Assembly: GCF_003612015.1 (NCBI RefSeq) | Contig: NZ_RARB01000004.1 | Location: 372,001 to 436,000, forward strand | DNA length: 64,000 bases | Reading direction: 5' to 3' | Origin: Pantoea piersonii | GTDB taxonomy: Bacteria; Pseudomonadota; Gammaproteobacteria; Enterobacterales; Enterobacteriaceae | Shown: piece after piece, positions 11,149 through 22,414 of the stretch | How positions within the stretch are numbered: the first letter of the stretch is position 1 | How the letters are laid out: every line of letters starts with the position of its first letter | Program-made: the position numbers and the translations under genes | The notes under the pieces: model-generated | Told to the model about the DNA's origin: nothing | Database searches by the model: none | Seen by the model: the letters and a program-made list of their open reading frames with translations, nothing else

Positions 11149-12465
11149 ATGGCTGACTATCGGGGCAGAAAAGTCGTCATTATCGGGCTGGGCCTGACCG
11201 GGCTCTCCTGTGTTGATTTCTTTTTAGCGCAAGGCGTAACGCCGCGCGTGATGGATACCCGTGTGTCGCCGCCGGGACTCGACAAGCTGCCTGAGCAGGT
11301 AGAGCGCTATACCGGCGGGTTGAACAGCGACTGGCTGCTGGCGGCGGATCTTATCGTCGCGAGCCCAGGCATCGCGCTGGCGCATCCGGCGCTCAGCGAG
11401 GCGGCAGATGCGGGCGTTGAGATCGTCGGCGATATTGAGCTTTTCTGCCGCGAAGCGCAGGCGCCGATCGTCGCGATCACCGGTTCCAACGGCAAAAGCA
11501 CCGTCACCACGCTGGTTGGCGAAATGGCGCGGGCCGCTGGCTGGCAGGTTGGTGTCGGCGGCAATATCGGCCTGCCGGCGCTGTCGCTGCTGAAGTCGCC
11601 CGCGCAGCTCTATGTGCTGGAGCTTTCCAGCTTTCAGCTGGAGACCACGTTCAGCCTGAAGGCCGCGGCGGCGACCATTCTTAACGTCACCGAAGATCAT
11701 ATGGATCGCTATCCGCTCGGCATGCAGCAGTATCGCGCCGCGAAGCTGCGTATCTATGAAAATGCGCGAGTATGCGTAGTCAACGCTGACGATGCGATGA
11801 CGATGCCGGTGCGCGGCGCCGATGCGCGCTGCGTCAGTTTCGGCATCGACTTTGGCGACTATCACCTTAACCGCCAGCAGGGCGCGACCTGGCTGCGCGT
11901 GAAGGGCGAAAAAGTGCTCAACACCGACGAGATGAAACTGGTGGGGCAGCACAACTATACCAATGCGCTGGCGGCGCTGGCGCTGGCGGATGCCGTGGGC
12001 CTGCCTCGCGCTTCCAGCCTGGCGGCGCTGACCAGCTTTAGCGGGCTGGCGCATCGTTTTCAGCTGGTGCATGAGGCGAAGGGCGTGCGCTGGATCAACG
12101 ACTCTAAAGCCACCAACGTCGGCAGCACCGAGGCGGCGCTTAACGGTCTGCAGGTTAAAGGCCGACTCTGGCTGCTGCTGGGCGGCGACGGCAAATCGGC
12201 CGATTTTTCCCCGCTGGCGCGCTACGTGCAGGACGAGAAGGTTCATCTCTACTGCTTTGGCCGCGATGGCGACGCGCTGGCTGCGCTGCGCCCTGACAGC
12301 GCCGTGCGCACCGAGACGATGCAGCAGGCGATGGAGCAGATTGCGCCGCAGCTGCAGCCTGGCGATATGGTATTGCTCTCGCCAGCCTGCGCCAGCCTCG
12401 ATCAGTTCCGTAATTTCGAGCAGCGTGGCGACCGCTTCGCGCAACTGGCGAAGGAGTTAGGCTGA
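11149..12465 (+). CDS. murD: UDP-MurNAc-L-alanine:D-glutamate ligase
   Basis: Adds D-glutamate to UDP-MurNAc-L-Ala in the cytoplasm. It has 438 residues. The N-terminal Rossmann-like uracil-binding domain starts [17 protein letters not shown], the P-loop is [13 protein letters not shown] near residue 110, and the C-terminal domain carries [13 protein letters not shown] and [13 protein letters not shown]. The stop codon shares a base with the ftsW start (TGATG), a typical coupled junction. Confidence 0.97.
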   Translation: MADYRGRKVVIIGLGLTGLSCVDFFLAQGVTPRVMDTRVSPPGLDKLPEQVERYTGGLNSDWLLAADLIVASPGIALAHPALSEAADAGVEIVGDIELFCREAQAPIVAITGSNGKSTVTTLVGEMARAAGWQVGVGGNIGLPALSLLKSPAQLYVLELSSFQLETTFSLKAAAATILNVTEDHMDRYPLGMQQYRAAKLRIYENARVCVVNADDAMTMPVRGADARCVSFGIDFGDYHLNRQQGATWLRVKGEKVLNTDEMKLVGQHNYTNALAALALADAVGLPRASSLAALTSFSGLAHRFQLVHEAKGVRWINDSKATNVGSTEAALNGLQVKGRLWLLLGGDGKSADFSPLARYVQDEKVHLYCFGRDGDALAALRPDSAVRTETMQQAMEQIAPQLQPGDMVLLSPACASLDQFRNFEQRGDRFAQLAKELG

Positions 12466-13691
12466 TGCGTATTCCTGGCGCCGGACTGATAATCGGACTT
12501 TTTGCTTTTGTCGGCAGCCGACTGAAAGACTGGGTAATGGGCGCGCGCGAAAGCGACGACTCCGCGCTGGTGCTCTATGACCGCACGCTGCTGTGGCTGA
12601 CCTTCGGCCTGGCGATTGTGGGCTTTGTGATGGTGACCTCGGCTTCTATGCCGGTCGGTCAGCGTCTGAACGACGATCCCTTTTACTTCGCCAAGCGCGA
12701 CGCGTTCTATATTGCGCTGGGTCTCGGCATCGCGCTGGTCACGCTACGCGTGCCGATGGATTTCTGGCAGCGCTACAGCAACGCCATGCTGCTGGCTTCG
12801 GTAGTGATGCTGCTTATCGTGCTGGTCGTGGGCAGCTCGGTGAACGGCGCGTCTCGCTGGATCGCTCTGGGTCCGCTGCGTATTCAGCCCGCGGAGCTGT
12901 CGAAGCTGTCGCTGTTCTGCTATCTCGCCAGCTATCTGGTGCGTAAGGTCGAGGAAGTGCGAAATAACTTCTGGGGCTTCTGCAAACCGATGGGCGTGAT
13001 GGTGGTGCTGGCTGTGCTGCTGCTGGCGCAGCCTGACCTCGGCACCGTGGTCGTGCTGTTCGTCACCACGCTGGCGATGCTCTTCCTGGCGGGCGCGAAG
13101 CTGTGGCAGTTCCTGGCGATTATCGGCTCCGGCATTTTCGCCGTGGTGCTGCTGATTATCGCCGAGCCCTACCGCATGCGTCGCGTGACTTCCTTCTGGA
13201 ACCCCTGGGAAGATCCCTTCGGCAGCGGTTATCAGCTGACGCAGTCGCTGATGGCGTTTGGCCGCGGCGAGTTCTGGGGACAGGGGCTCGGTAATTCGGT
13301 GCAAAAGCTGGAATATCTGCCGGAAGCGCATACCGACTTTATCTTCTCCATCATCGGCGAGGAGCTGGGTTATATCGGTGTGGTTTTAGCGTTGTTGATG
13401 GTATTCTTCGTCGCTTTTCGTGCGATGTCGATTGGCCGCCGCGCGCTGGAGATCGATCAACGTTTTTCCGGCTTTCTGGCCTGCTCGATCGGCGTGTGGT
13501 TCAGCTTCCAGGCGCTGGTAAACGTCGGCGCGGCAGCGGGCATGCTGCCGACGAAAGGTCTGACGCTGCCGTTAATCAGCTACGGCGGCTCCAGCCTGCT
13601 GATTATGTCGACCGCGATCGTGTTTTTGCTGCGTATTGATTATGAAACGCGCCTGACCAAAGCGCAGGCGTTTACCCGAGGTGCCCGATGA
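12465..13691 (+). CDS. ftsW: Septal peptidoglycan glycosyltransferase FtsW
   Basis: SEDS-family glycan polymerase working with FtsI at the septum. The 408-residue protein has ten predicted transmembrane helices after a short cytoplasmic tail. Conserved SEDS features include the VNGASRWI loop, the [37 protein letters not shown] region with the catalytic-type aspartate (HTDF), and [25 protein letters not shown]. Junctions overlap at both ends (murD 1 bp, murG 4 bp). Confidence 0.97.
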   Translation: MRIPGAGLIIGLFAFVGSRLKDWVMGARESDDSALVLYDRTLLWLTFGLAIVGFVMVTSASMPVGQRLNDDPFYFAKRDAFYIALGLGIALVTLRVPMDFWQRYSNAMLLASVVMLLIVLVVGSSVNGASRWIALGPLRIQPAELSKLSLFCYLASYLVRKVEEVRNNFWGFCKPMGVMVVLAVLLLAQPDLGTVVVLFVTTLAMLFLAGAKLWQFLAIIGSGIFAVVLLIIAEPYRMRRVTSFWNPWEDPFGSGYQLTQSLMAFGRGEFWGQGLGNSVQKLEYLPEAHTDFIFSIIGEELGYIGVVLALLMVFFVAFRAMSIGRRALEIDQRFSGFLACSIGVWFSFQALVNVGAAAGMLPTKGLTLPLISYGGSSLLIMSTAIVFLLRIDYETRLTKAQAFTRGAR

Positions 13692-14746
13692 GTGGGAAGC
13701 GTTTGATGGTGATGGCGGGCGGAACCGGCGGGCATGTCTTCCCCGGTCTGGCCGTCGCCCATCATCTGATGGAACAGGGGTGGCAGGTTCGCTGGCTCGG
13801 TACGGCCGACAGAATGGAAGCGGATCTGGTGCCGAAACACGGTATTGAGATTGATTTTATCCGCATCAGCGGCCTGCGCGGCAAGGGGCTGAAAGCGCTG
13901 CTGCTGGCGCCGATGCGTATTTTCAACGCCTGGCGTCAGGCGCGCGCCATTATGCGGGCGTGGAAGCCGGATGTGGTGCTGGGCATGGGCGGTTACGTCT
14001 CGGGGCCTGGCGGCCTCGCCGCCTGGAGCTGCGGCATCCCGGTGGTGCTGCATGAGCAGAACGGCATTGCCGGACTGACCAACAAGTGGCTGGCGAAGAT
14101 CGCCAGCAAAGTGATGCAGGCGTTTCCCGGCGCCTTTCCGCATGCGGACGTCGTCGGCAACCCGGTACGTACCGATGTGCTGGCGCTGCCGCTGCCGGAG
14201 CACCGTCTGGCTAACCGCAGCGGCCCGGTCCGCGTGCTGGTGGTCGGCGGCAGCCAGGGCGCGCGCGTGCTGAATCAGACGCTGCCGCAGGTCGCGGCCG
14301 CGCTGGGCGACACGATCACGCTGTGGCACCAGACCGGTAAAGGGGCGCTGCAGGATGTGCTTAAGGCCTATCAGCAGGTCGGCCAGACACAGCATAAGGT
14401 TACGGAATTTATTGATGATATGGCGGCCGCCTACGCCTGGGCGGATGTGGTGGTTTGCCGCTCCGGCGCGCTGACCGTCAGCGAAATCGCCGCAGCGGGT
14501 TTACCGGCGATTTTCGTGCCCTTTCAGCATAAAGATCGTCAGCAGTACTGGAATGCGTTGCCGCTGGAAAAAGCGGGCGCAGCCAAAATTTTTGAGCAGC
14601 CGCAGTTTACCGCGGATGCCGTGGCGGAGACGCTGCGCCACTGGGATCGCCCCACACTATTGAACATGGCGGAAAAAGCCCGTCAGGTGGCGATCCCCGA
14701 TGCAACCGAACGGGTTGCGCAAGAAGTGGCGCGCGCCGCGAAGTGA
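13688..14746 (+). CDS. murG: UDP-GlcNAc transferase making lipid II
   Basis: Peripheral inner-membrane GT28 glycosyltransferase that adds GlcNAc to lipid I. It has 352 residues. The N-terminal glycine-rich loop [14 protein letters not shown], the [11 protein letters not shown] loop, the second G-loop [12 protein letters not shown] and the donor-binding [30 protein letters not shown]-type region are all present. It starts in the ftsW stop (ATGA). A 69-bp gap to murC is the largest break so far in the cluster. Confidence 0.97.
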   Translation: MSGKRLMVMAGGTGGHVFPGLAVAHHLMEQGWQVRWLGTADRMEADLVPKHGIEIDFIRISGLRGKGLKALLLAPMRIFNAWRQARAIMRAWKPDVVLGMGGYVSGPGGLAAWSCGIPVVLHEQNGIAGLTNKWLAKIASKVMQAFPGAFPHADVVGNPVRTDVLALPLPEHRLANRSGPVRVLVVGGSQGARVLNQTLPQVAAALGDTITLWHQTGKGALQDVLKAYQQVGQTQHKVTEFIDDMAAAYAWADVVVCRSGALTVSEIAAAGLPAIFVPFQHKDRQQYWNALPLEKAGAAKIFEQPQFTADAVAETLRHWDRPTLLNMAEKARQVAIPDATERVAQEVARAAK

Positions 14747-14815
14747 TAAATCGGGTCAGCGTAGCTGGCCGGTGCCGCAACAGGCACAGATAAAGATGAC
14801 AGGTAACTGAGAACG

Positions 14816-16291
14816 ATGAATACACAACAACTGGCAAAACTGCGCTCCATTGTGCCCGAGATGCGTCGCGTCCGGCACATTCACTTTGTCGGCATCGGCG
14901 GTGCCGGCATGGGCGGTATTGCCGAAGTGTTGGCGAACGAGGGTTACCATATTAGCGGCTCCGATCTGGCGCCGAACGCGGTGACGCAGCATCTGGCGGC
15001 GCTGGGCGCCATCATTTATTTCAACCATCGCCCGGAGAACGTCACCGACGCCAGCGTCGTGGTGGTCTCCAGCGCGGTGGCGCAGGACAACCCGGAACTG
15101 GTCGCGGCGCGCGAACAGCGTATCCCCGTTATCCGTCGCGCTGAGATGCTGGCGGAGCTGATGCGTTTTCGGCATGGCATCGCCATTGCCGGAACGCACG
15201 GCAAAACCACGACTACAGCGATGGTATCAAGCATCTATGCCGAAGGCGGTCTGGATCCGACCTTCGTCAACGGCGGGCTGGTTAAGGCCGCGGGCACGCA
15301 CGCGCGGCTCGGCAGCAGCCGTTACCTGATTGCGGAAGCGGACGAGAGCGACGCCTCTTTCCTGCATCTGCAGCCGATGGTGGCGGTGGTGACCAATATC
15401 GAAGCTGACCACATGGACACCTATCAGGGCGACTTTGAGAACCTGAAGCAGACATTTATTAATTTTCTGCACAACCTGCCGTTTTACGGCCGCGCGGTCA
15501 TGTGCATTGATGATGTGGTGATCCGCGATCTGATCCCTCGGGTCGGACGGCACATCACCACCTACGGTTTCAGCGACGACGCTGACGTGCGCATTGAGCA
15601 CTATGAGCAGCGCGGCGCGCAGGGGCATTTTACGCTGGTGCGTCATGACAAGCCGCGCCTGCAGGTGACGCTGAACGCCCCTGGCCGCCATAACGCGCTC
15701 AACGCGGCGGCGGCAGTTGCGGTAGCGAGCGAAGAGGGCATTGAAGACGACGCCATTCTCGCCGCGCTGGAAAGTTTCCAGGGCACAGGCCGTCGCTTCG
15801 ACCTGCTGGGCGAATTCCCGACGGAGCCGGTGAATGGCAACCCGGGCACCGCGATGCTGGTAGATGATTACGGCCACCATCCGACGGAAGTTGACGCCAC
15901 GATTAAGGCGGCGCGCGCCGGCTGGCCGGATAAAAAGCTGGTAATGGTCTTTCAGCCGCACCGTTATACGCGCACCCGCGACCTGTTCGACGATTTCGCC
16001 AATGTGCTGTCGCAGGTCGACGTGCTGCTGATGCTGGATGTCTACTCGGCGGGCGAAACGCCGATTCCAGGCGCGGACAGCCGGGCGCTGTGCCGCTCTA
16101 TTCGCGGCCGCGGCAAGGTCGATCCGGTACTGGTGCCGGATCATGACGCGCTGCCGGAAATGCTGGCGCCGCTGCTGTCGGGCAACGATCTGATTCTGGT
16201 GCAGGGCGCCGGTAACGTAGGCAAAGTGGCGCGCAAGCTGGCGGAGTGCAAGCTGCAGCCGGAGCGTAAAGCGGAGGAGCGTCATGGCTGA
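14816..16291 (+). CDS. murC: UDP-MurNAc:L-alanine ligase
   Basis: First Mur ligase of the pathway, adding L-Ala to UDP-MurNAc. It has 491 residues. The N-terminal motif [17 protein letters not shown] binds the UDP sugar, the P-loop [14 protein letters not shown] lies near residue 122, and [24 protein letters not shown] and [10 protein letters not shown] follow the family pattern. The 8-bp overlap with ddlB indicates coupling. No strong Shine-Dalgarno precedes the ATG, only GAGAAC-like purines. Confidence 0.97.
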   Translation: MNTQQLAKLRSIVPEMRRVRHIHFVGIGGAGMGGIAEVLANEGYHISGSDLAPNAVTQHLAALGAIIYFNHRPENVTDASVVVVSSAVAQDNPELVAAREQRIPVIRRAEMLAELMRFRHGIAIAGTHGKTTTTAMVSSIYAEGGLDPTFVNGGLVKAAGTHARLGSSRYLIAEADESDASFLHLQPMVAVVTNIEADHMDTYQGDFENLKQTFINFLHNLPFYGRAVMCIDDVVIRDLIPRVGRHITTYGFSDDADVRIEHYEQRGAQGHFTLVRHDKPRLQVTLNAPGRHNALNAAAAVAVASEEGIEDDAILAALESFQGTGRRFDLLGEFPTEPVNGNPGTAMLVDDYGHHPTEVDATIKAARAGWPDKKLVMVFQPHRYTRTRDLFDDFANVLSQVDVLLMLDVYSAGETPIPGADSRALCRSIRGRGKVDPVLVPDHDALPEMLAPLLSGNDLILVQGAGNVGKVARKLAECKLQPERKAEERHG

Positions 16292-17204
16292 TAAAGTCGC
16301 TGTCCTGATGGGCGGCACCTCGGCGGAGCGCGAGGTTTCGCTGATGTCGGGCAAGGCAGTGCTGGCGGGGCTGCGCGAAGCGGGCATCAACGCGCACGCG
16401 GTCGACACGCGCGAAGTCTCGGTGCTGACGCTGAAAGAGCAGGGCTTCGACGCTGCCTTTATTGCGCTGCACGGTCGCGGAGGCGAAGACGGCACCCTGC
16501 AGGCGGTACTGGAATTTTTGCAGCTGCCCTATACCGGCAGCGGCGTAATGGCGTCAGCCATTACTATGGATAAGCTGCGCACCAAATTACTCTGGCAGGG
16601 GCGCGGTTTACCGTCAGGCCGTTTTGTCTGGCTGACGCGCGAGCAGTATCAGGCAGGTCTGACCGCGGAAACGCGCAACGCCGTTGAGGCGCTCGGCCTG
16701 CCGCTGTTCGTCAAGCCGAGCAGCGAAGGCTCAAGCGTCGGCATCAGCCGCGTCAACGCGCTGGAAGCGCTGCCTGCGGCGCTGGATGAAGCCTTTCGTC
16801 ATGACGATAACGTGTTAATCGAAGCTTTTCTCAGCGGCGCTGAGTACACCGTCGGCATTATTGGCGATCACATTCTGCCTTCAATACGCATTCAGACCGC
16901 CAGCGAGTTCTATGACTATGAAGCAAAATACATTTCTGACGATACTCAATACTTCTGCCCGGCAGGATTAAGCGCGGAGCGGGAGGCGGAGCTGCAGAAA
17001 CTGGTATGGGACGCATGGCGCGCGCTGGGCTGTAGCGGCTGGGGACGCGTAGATGTTATGGCGGACGGTGAAGGCAATTTCCAGCTGCTGGAGGTGAATA
17101 CCTCGCCGGGAATGACCAGCCACAGCCTGGTGCCGATGGCGGCCAGAGAAGCGGGAATGAGCTTCTCCCGGCTGGTGGCGCGTATTCTGGAGCTGGCCGA
17201 CTGA
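16284..17204 (+). CDS. ddlB: D-alanine:D-alanine ligase B
   Basis: ATP-grasp enzyme producing D-Ala-D-Ala for MurF. It has 306 residues, matching E. coli DdlB. The signature [15 protein letters not shown] lies near residue 63, the ATP-binding loop [14 protein letters not shown] is central, and the C-terminal [23 protein letters not shown] carries metal and substrate ligands. It begins inside murC and is followed by ftsQ with a one-base gap. Confidence 0.97.
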   Translation: MADKVAVLMGGTSAEREVSLMSGKAVLAGLREAGINAHAVDTREVSVLTLKEQGFDAAFIALHGRGGEDGTLQAVLEFLQLPYTGSGVMASAITMDKLRTKLLWQGRGLPSGRFVWLTREQYQAGLTAETRNAVEALGLPLFVKPSSEGSSVGISRVNALEALPAALDEAFRHDDNVLIEAFLSGAEYTVGIIGDHILPSIRIQTASEFYDYEAKYISDDTQYFCPAGLSAEREAELQKLVWDAWRALGCSGWGRVDVMADGEGNFQLLEVNTSPGMTSHSLVPMAAREAGMSFSRLVARILELAD

Positions 17205-17205
17205 T

Positions 17206-18042
17206 ATGTCACAGGCGGCACTTAACGCACGGAACCGCGAGCCTCAGGAGCGCGTGCGCACGGGGCGCAGCAACGGGGCCAGACTTTTCGGCATCGTTTT
17301 TTTGCTGATGGTCATTGGCATTATGATTTTCGGCGGGCTGGTCGTGCTGAAGTGGATGAACGACGCGTCGCGACTGCCGCTCTCAAAACTGGTGGTGACG
17401 GGCGAAACCCACTACACCACGCACGATGATATTCGCCAGGCGATTTTGTCGCTGGGCGCGCCGGGCACCTTTATGTCGCAGGATGTCAACATCCTGCAGC
17501 AGCAGATTGAGCGTTTGCCGTGGATTAAGCAGGTCAGCGTGCGCAAGCAGTGGCCTGACGAGCTGAAGATCCATCTGGTGGAGTATGTGCCGGTGGCGCG
17601 CTGGAACGATCTGCATATGGTGGATGCGGACGGCGTCTCCTTCAGCGTACCGGCCAGCCACATCGGCAAAGAAACGATGCCGATGCTGTACGGACCGGAA
17701 GGCAGTGAAAAAGAGGTGTTGGCGGGTTACCACAGCATGAGCGACGTGCTGAAGGCCAACAAATTTACCCTGAAGGTAGCGTCGATGACGGCGCGGCGGT
17801 CATGGCAGCTGGTCACCAGCGACGATGTGCGCATCGAACTGGGACGCGGCGAACCCATGAAACGTCTCAACCGATTTATTGAGCTCTATCCGGCGTTGCA
17901 GCAGCAAGGGCAGAACGAGCACAAGCGTATCAGCTATGTGGATTTGCGGTACGACTCGGGTGCAGCCGTGGGCTGGACGCCGGAGCCCGTAGAGCTCCAG
18001 GACAGTAATCAGCAACAGAACCAGGCACAGGCTAAACAATGA
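17206..18042 (+). CDS. ftsQ: Cell division protein FtsQ
   Basis: Bitopic inner-membrane scaffold of the divisome. The 278-residue protein has a basic cytoplasmic segment, one transmembrane helix at about residues 26-48, a POTRA domain beginning [20 protein letters not shown], and the conserved beta domain with [18 protein letters not shown] and [14 protein letters not shown] near the C terminus. The Gln-rich tail ([12 protein letters not shown]) is typical. In E. coli, promoters feeding ftsAZ lie in this gene. I cannot verify equivalents here. Confidence 0.97.
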   Translation: MSQAALNARNREPQERVRTGRSNGARLFGIVFLLMVIGIMIFGGLVVLKWMNDASRLPLSKLVVTGETHYTTHDDIRQAILSLGAPGTFMSQDVNILQQQIERLPWIKQVSVRKQWPDELKIHLVEYVPVARWNDLHMVDADGVSFSVPASHIGKETMPMLYGPEGSEKEVLAGYHSMSDVLKANKFTLKVASMTARRSWQLVTSDDVRIELGRGEPMKRLNRFIELYPALQQQGQNEHKRISYVDLRYDSGAAVGWTPEPVELQDSNQQQNQAQAKQ

Positions 18043-19295
18043 TCAAGGCAACGGACAGAAAACTGGTAGTTGGACTCGAAATTGGCACCGCGAAGGTTGC
18101 CGCCCTGGTTGGGGAAATTCTGCCCGATGGCATGGTCAACATTATCGGGGTGGGCAGCTGCCCGTCTCGCGGTATGGATAAAGGCGGCGTAAACGACCTT
18201 GAGTCGGTGGTGAAATGCGTACAGCGCGCCATCGATCAGGCCGAGCTGATGGCGGATTGCCAGATCTCTTCCGTCTATCTTGCTTTATCGGGCAAACATA
18301 TCAGCTGTCAGAACGAAATCGGGATGGTTCCGATTTCCGAAGAGGAAGTGACTCAGGATGATGTGGAGAATGTCGTACACACTGCGAAGTCAGTGCGCGT
18401 GCGCGATGAGCACCGCATCCTGCATGTTATTCCTCAGGAATACGCTATCGATTATCAGGAAGGCATTAAAAATCCGGTGGGTCTCTCGGGCGTGCGCATG
18501 CAGGCGAAAGTGCACCTGATCACATGTCACAACGATATGGCGAAAAATATCGTCAAAGCCGTTGAACGTTGTGGCCTGAAAGTTGACCAACTGATTTTTG
18601 CCGGCCTGGCGTCCAGTTTTGCCGTGTTGACGGAAGACGAACGTGAACTTGGCGTCTGTGTTGTCGACGTCGGTGGCGGTACAATGGATATCGCTGTTTA
18701 TACAGGCGGGGCGCTGCGTCACACTAAAGTGATCCCTTATGCAGGTAACGTGGTCACCAGCGATATCGCCTATGCTTTCGGCACGCCGCCGACAGACGCA
18801 GAGGCGATTAAGGTTCGCCACGGTTGCGCGCTGGGTTCGATTGTCGGCAAAGACGAAAACGTCGAAGTGCCGAGCGTTGGCGGACGACCGCCGCGCAGTC
18901 TGCAACGGCAGACGCTGGCTGAAGTGATCGAGCCGCGATACACCGAATTGCTGAATCTGGTTAATGACGAGATTTTGCAGCTACAGGAACAACTGCGTCA
19001 GCAGGGCGTTAAGCATCATCTGGCTGCCGGGATCGTGCTGACCGGAGGTGCTGCGCAAATTGAAGGGCTGGCCGCCTGCGCGCAACGCGTTTTTCATACG
19101 CAGGTGCGCATTGGACAGCCGCTCAATATCACAGGATTGACGGATTACGCGCAGGAACCTTATTACTCAACCGCAGTGGGGCTGCTGCACTATGGCAAAG
19201 AGTCCCATATGAACGGCGATGCAGAGACGGAAAAACGCGCATCGGTGGGCAACTGGTTCAAGCGCATTAATAGCTGGTTGAAGAAAGAATTTTAA
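18039..19295 (+). CDS. ftsA: Cell division protein FtsA
   Basis: Actin-like ATPase that tethers FtsZ to the membrane. It has 418 residues. The actin-family phosphate and adenosine motifs are visible ([47 protein letters not shown]), and the C-terminal amphipathic membrane helix ([15 protein letters not shown]) is conserved. The start overlaps the ftsQ stop (ATGA). A 69-bp gap with a hairpin separates it from ftsZ. Confidence 0.98.
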   Translation: MIKATDRKLVVGLEIGTAKVAALVGEILPDGMVNIIGVGSCPSRGMDKGGVNDLESVVKCVQRAIDQAELMADCQISSVYLALSGKHISCQNEIGMVPISEEEVTQDDVENVVHTAKSVRVRDEHRILHVIPQEYAIDYQEGIKNPVGLSGVRMQAKVHLITCHNDMAKNIVKAVERCGLKVDQLIFAGLASSFAVLTEDERELGVCVVDVGGGTMDIAVYTGGALRHTKVIPYAGNVVTSDIAYAFGTPPTDAEAIKVRHGCALGSIVGKDENVEVPSVGGRPPRSLQRQTLAEVIEPRYTELLNLVNDEILQLQEQLRQQGVKHHLAAGIVLTGGAAQIEGLAACAQRVFHTQVRIGQPLNITGLTDYAQEPYYSTAVGLLHYGKESHMNGDAETEKRASVGNWFKRINSWLKKEF

Positions 19296-19304
19296 TTTTA
19301 GAAA

Positions 19305-19335
19305 GGAGACCATGCAGGCACTGTTTATGGTCTCC
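19305..19335 (+). promoter_or_regulatory. Stem-loop in the ftsA-ftsZ gap
   Basis: A perfect 9-bp inverted repeat GGAGACCAT (19305-19313) / ATGGTCTCC (19327-19335) with a 13-nt loop lies 30 bp before the ftsZ ATG. There is no T-tract, so it is not an intrinsic terminator. It would fold in the ftsZ leader of the polycistronic message. The ftsZ Shine-Dalgarno (CGGAGAG) lies outside it. Confidence 0.6.
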
Positions 19336-19364
19336 AGGCGACAGGCACATAACGGAGAGAAATC

Positions 19365-20519
19365 ATGTTTGAACCGATGGAATTGACCAATGACGCGGTG
19401 ATTAAAGTCATCGGCGTCGGCGGCGGCGGCGGCAACGCCGTAGAGCACATGGTACGCGAGCGTATCGAAGGTGTAGAATTCTTCGCTGTGAACACCGACG
19501 CCCAGGCGTTGCGTAAAACAGCGGTTGGCCAGACGATCCAGATCGGCACCAATATCACCAAAGGTCTGGGTGCTGGGGCGAATCCGGAAGTTGGTCGTAC
19601 CTCGGCTGAAGAAGATCGCGAAGCACTGCGTTCTGCGCTGGAGGGAGCAGACATGGTGTTTATCGCTGCCGGTATGGGCGGCGGTACCGGTACCGGCGCT
19701 GCGCCGGTAGTCGCGGAAGTGGCCAAAGACCTGGGCATTCTGACCGTTGCGGTCGTGACCAAGCCGTTCAACTTCGAAGGCAAAAAGCGTATGGCTTTTG
19801 CCGAGCAGGGCATCGCTGAACTGTCGAAGCATGTGGATTCGCTGATCACTATCCCGAACGACAAGCTGCTGAAAGTGCTGGGTCGCGGCATCTCTCTGCT
19901 CGACGCCTTCGGCGCGGCAAACGACGTGCTGAAAGGCGCGGTACAGGGCATCGCCGAGCTGATTACGCGTCCGGGCCTGATGAACGTCGACTTCGCTGAC
20001 GTGCGCACCGTTATGTCCGAAATGGGCTACGCCATGATGGGCTCCGGCGTCGCTTGCGGTGAAGACCGTGCGGAAGAAGCGGCAGAAATGGCGATTTCCA
20101 GCCCGCTGCTGGAAGATATCGATCTTTCTGGCGCGCGCGGCGTGCTGGTCAACATCACGGCGGGCTTCGACCTGCGTCTGGATGAGTTCGAAACCGTGGG
20201 TAACACCATCCGCGCCTTCGCCTCCGACAATGCGACCGTGGTTATCGGTACCTCGCTGGATCCAGAGATGAACGACGAGCTGCGCGTTACCGTGGTAGCA
20301 ACCGGCATCGGTATGGACAAGCGTCCTGAAATCACGCTGGTGACCAACAAGCCTGCCAGCCAGCCGGTCATGGATCATCGCTATCAGCAGCACGGCATGT
20401 CGCCGCTGCCGCAGGAGCAAAAACCGGCAGCGAAAGTGGTCAACGACCAGAGCGCGCAGTCAAACAAAGAGCCCGATTACCTTGATATTCCAGCGTTTCT
20501 GCGTAAGCAGGCCGACTAG
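19365..20519 (+). CDS. ftsZ: Tubulin-like division GTPase FtsZ
   Basis: Polymerises at midcell into the Z ring. It has 384 residues: N-terminal [14 protein letters not shown], the tubulin signature GGGTGTG in [19 protein letters not shown] near residue 105, the T7 loop [11 protein letters not shown], a variable linker, and the conserved C-terminal peptide [15 protein letters not shown] that binds FtsA and ZipA. The ATG is preceded by CGGAGAGAAATC. Confidence 0.99.
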   Translation: MFEPMELTNDAVIKVIGVGGGGGNAVEHMVRERIEGVEFFAVNTDAQALRKTAVGQTIQIGTNITKGLGAGANPEVGRTSAEEDREALRSALEGADMVFIAAGMGGGTGTGAAPVVAEVAKDLGILTVAVVTKPFNFEGKKRMAFAEQGIAELSKHVDSLITIPNDKLLKVLGRGISLLDAFGAANDVLKGAVQGIAELITRPGLMNVDFADVRTVMSEMGYAMMGSGVACGEDRAEEAAEMAISSPLLEDIDLSGARGVLVNITAGFDLRLDEFETVGNTIRAFASDNATVVIGTSLDPEMNDELRVTVVATGIGMDKRPEITLVTNKPASQPVMDHRYQQHGMSPLPQEQKPAAKVVNDQSAQSNKEPDYLDIPAFLRKQAD

Positions 20520-20580
20520 GAATAACCTGAGAATTGGGATTCTCCGCTCTTTGTGCTAAAGTGTTCGCCCGCTGGTAAAG

Positions 20581-20586
20581 TATACT
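20581..20586 (+). promoter_or_regulatory. Likely -10 element of the lpxC promoter
   Basis: TATACT sits 35 bp before the lpxC ATG in the ftsZ-lpxC gap, in a context (GGTAAAGTATACTAGCGG) resembling the E. coli lpxC promoter. No good -35 is found at 16-18 bp, so assignment is by -10 match and location. Confidence 0.45.
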
Positions 20587-20620
20587 AGCGGTCGGATGGG
20601 TAATATTGCGAGATAATACG

Positions 20621-21538
20621 ATGATCAAACAAAGGACTTTAAAACGTATTGTTCAGGCGACTGGCGTCGGTTTGCATACCGGCAAGAAAGTCACACTGAC
20701 ATTACGCCCTGCGTCGGCTAATACCGGGGTCATCTATCGTCGCACTGACTTGAATCCACCGGTTGATTTCCCGGCTGATGCAAAATACGTGCGCGACACC
20801 ATGCTGAGTACCTGCCTGGTGAATGATGAAGGCGTGCGTATTTCAACGGTTGAGCATCTGAACGCCGCGCTGGCCGGTCTGGGCATCGACAACATTATTG
20901 TTGAAGTGGATGCGCCAGAAATCCCGATCATGGACGGCAGCGCCGCGCCCTTTATCTATCTGCTGATGGATGCGGGCATTGAGCAGCTGAACAGCGCGAA
21001 GAAATTTGTGCGCGTTAAGCAGACTGTTCGCGTGGAAGATGGCGATAAGTGGGCTGAGATTAAGCCGTACAACGGTTTTTCTCTCGATTTCACTATCGAC
21101 TTCAACCATCCGGCGATCGACTCCAGCTCTCAGCGCTATCAGCTGAACTTCTCTGCCGACTCTTTTGTTCGTCAGATCAGCCGCGCCCGTACCTTCGGCT
21201 TTATGCGTGAAATCGAGTACCTGCAATCCAAAGGCCTGTGCCTGGGCGGTAGTCTGGATTGCGCTATCGGCCTCGACGATTTTCGCGTGCTGAACGAAGA
21301 AGGCTTGCGTTTTGAAGACGAATTCGTTCGTCATAAAATGCTTGATGCAATCGGCGACCTGTTTATGTGCGGCCATAATATTATCGGCGCGTTTACCGCG
21401 TTCAAATCAGGCCACGCACTGAACAACAAGCTGCTGCAGGCCGTCCTGGCGAAACAGGAAGCCTGGGAATGGGCTACCTTCGAAGACGAAGCGGAACTCC
21501 CGCTGGCATTCAAGGCACCAAACCTGGTTCTGGCTTAA
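20621..21538 (+). CDS. lpxC: UDP-3-O-acyl-N-acetylglucosamine deacetylase
   Basis: Zinc deacetylase catalysing the committed step of lipid A synthesis. The start at 20621 gives 305 residues ([21 protein letters not shown]), the E. coli length. An in-frame ATG at 20606 would add five non-family residues. Zinc ligands are visible as H79 ([10 protein letters not shown]) and the HKMLDAIGD motif (H238, D242), with the catalytic-type histidine in KSGHALNNK. The C-terminal tail ends FKAPNLVLA; in E. coli the C terminus is the FtsH/LapB degradation signal, so turnover control is probably kept. Confidence 0.97.
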   Translation: MIKQRTLKRIVQATGVGLHTGKKVTLTLRPASANTGVIYRRTDLNPPVDFPADAKYVRDTMLSTCLVNDEGVRISTVEHLNAALAGLGIDNIIVEVDAPEIPIMDGSAAPFIYLLMDAGIEQLNSAKKFVRVKQTVRVEDGDKWAEIKPYNGFSLDFTIDFNHPAIDSSSQRYQLNFSADSFVRQISRARTFGFMREIEYLQSKGLCLGGSLDCAIGLDDFRVLNEEGLRFEDEFVRHKMLDAIGDLFMCGHNIIGAFTAFKSGHALNNKLLQAVLAKQEAWEWATFEDEAELPLAFKAPNLVLA

Positions 21539-21558
21539 TTACCCCAGAACGTTGAAAG

Positions 21559-21606
21559 GCTGGTTATGCTGACACCCCTCTCCGGTCAGCGGCGCCAGCT
21601 TTTTTA
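21559..21606 (+). terminator. Intrinsic terminator after lpxC
   Basis: A bipartite stem, outer GCTGG/CCAGC (21559-21563 with 21595-21599) and inner GCTGAC/GTCAGC, is followed by seven T. It closes the dcw/lpxC transcription unit before secM. The rest of the approximately 300-bp gap to secM shows only a TACTAT-type possible -10 near 21741-21746. Confidence 0.8.
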
Positions 21607-21837
21607 TTGCCTGTTTTGCTCCTCTGAGATTTCCGGCACGCCTCGCAATAAATGATGTCATGCTGCTGAAACGCTGAACAATCAGGCGTCTTTTCTTCCA
21701 GAGCGACTTTAAACACTGATGTGGTCGCCCCACATTAATGGTACTATCAGGCGCTCTGAAAAGCTGAGCGCCGCTGTTCAAAGACGAGCGGCAAACCCCC
21801 AACAACGACGCGATCGTTGATGCGCAATGGAAGAGCT

Positions 21838-22344
21838 GTGATCGGAATTTTTCTACGCTGGCGACACTTAGGCAGACGCTATTTCTGGCCTCATCTTCTG
21901 TTGGGGATGGTGGCGGCCAGCTTTGGTTTGCCTGTCTGCGCGCAGAGTGCCGAACTTAACACCTCATCTGAATCCTCTTCCAGCAGCCTGTTCGTCGGTA
22001 ACGCCGCGCGCTTCGATCACCTGATCCGGCTGCAGGAAACGGCGCGACGTCCCAGCTTTACTATCGATTACTGGCATCAGCACGCCATCCGCACCGTTAT
22101 CCGCCACCTTTCGTTTACCTTAACGCCGCAGGCGGAAACACCGGATACTGTCCCGCTGGCTGCGCATAAGCTGGCGCTTATCGATTCGCTCCAGGCGTTA
22201 CTGACCACGCACACTTCTCTGCGTCAGCCGTCGCAGCAGGTCGCGCAGGCGCCGCGTGAAGCCCTCGTACCTGTCACTTCGCTGGCCGACTGGCGCAGCA
22301 AAACGCATGCAATTCGCGCCGGACCGTCTACGCTGCTTGTCTGA
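21838..22344 (+). CDS. secM: Secretion monitor SecM
   Basis: Secreted translation-arrest peptide that couples secA translation to secretion capacity. The start at GTG 21838 (M-IGIFLRWRHLGRRYFWPH) mirrors the GTG-started E. coli gene and gives 168 residues. The signal peptide runs to about residue 38 (LLGMVAASFGLPVCAQSAE). The DYWHQHAIRTVIRHLSF segment is conserved. The arrest region reads TSLADWRSKTHAIRAGP: W152, R160, A161, G162 and P163 match E. coli W155/RAGP, but residues equivalent to F150, I156 and G161 are T, R and A. Arrest strength may therefore differ. Confidence 0.93.
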   Translation: MIGIFLRWRHLGRRYFWPHLLLGMVAASFGLPVCAQSAELNTSSESSSSSLFVGNAARFDHLIRLQETARRPSFTIDYWHQHAIRTVIRHLSFTLTPQAETPDTVPLAAHKLALIDSLQALLTTHTSLRQPSQQVAQAPREALVPVTSLADWRSKTHAIRAGPSTLLV

Positions 22345-22376
22345 AACCGTTATTTAAATACCCTTTTTCATTATCG

Positions 22377-22396
22377 CAGCCCGTGTAAAGCGGCTG
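22377..22396 (+). promoter_or_regulatory. Helix upstream of the secA ribosome-binding site
   Basis: CAGCC (22377-22381) can pair with GGCTG (22392-22396), just before the secA Shine-Dalgarno GAGAAG (22401-22406). In E. coli a secM-secA intergenic helix masks the secA site until SecM stalling opens it. This stem is in the right place, but the full fold was not computed. Confidence 0.5.
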
Positions 22397-22414
22397 AATT
22401 GAGAAGTTTTTAAT

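Noticed and set aside
11224-16495. Several 300-420-residue frames antisense to murD, murC, ddlB and others
   Set aside because: Long antisense frames are expected where GC-rich third positions suppress stops. Their products are Arg/His/Gln-rich and the sense strand has firm family matches.
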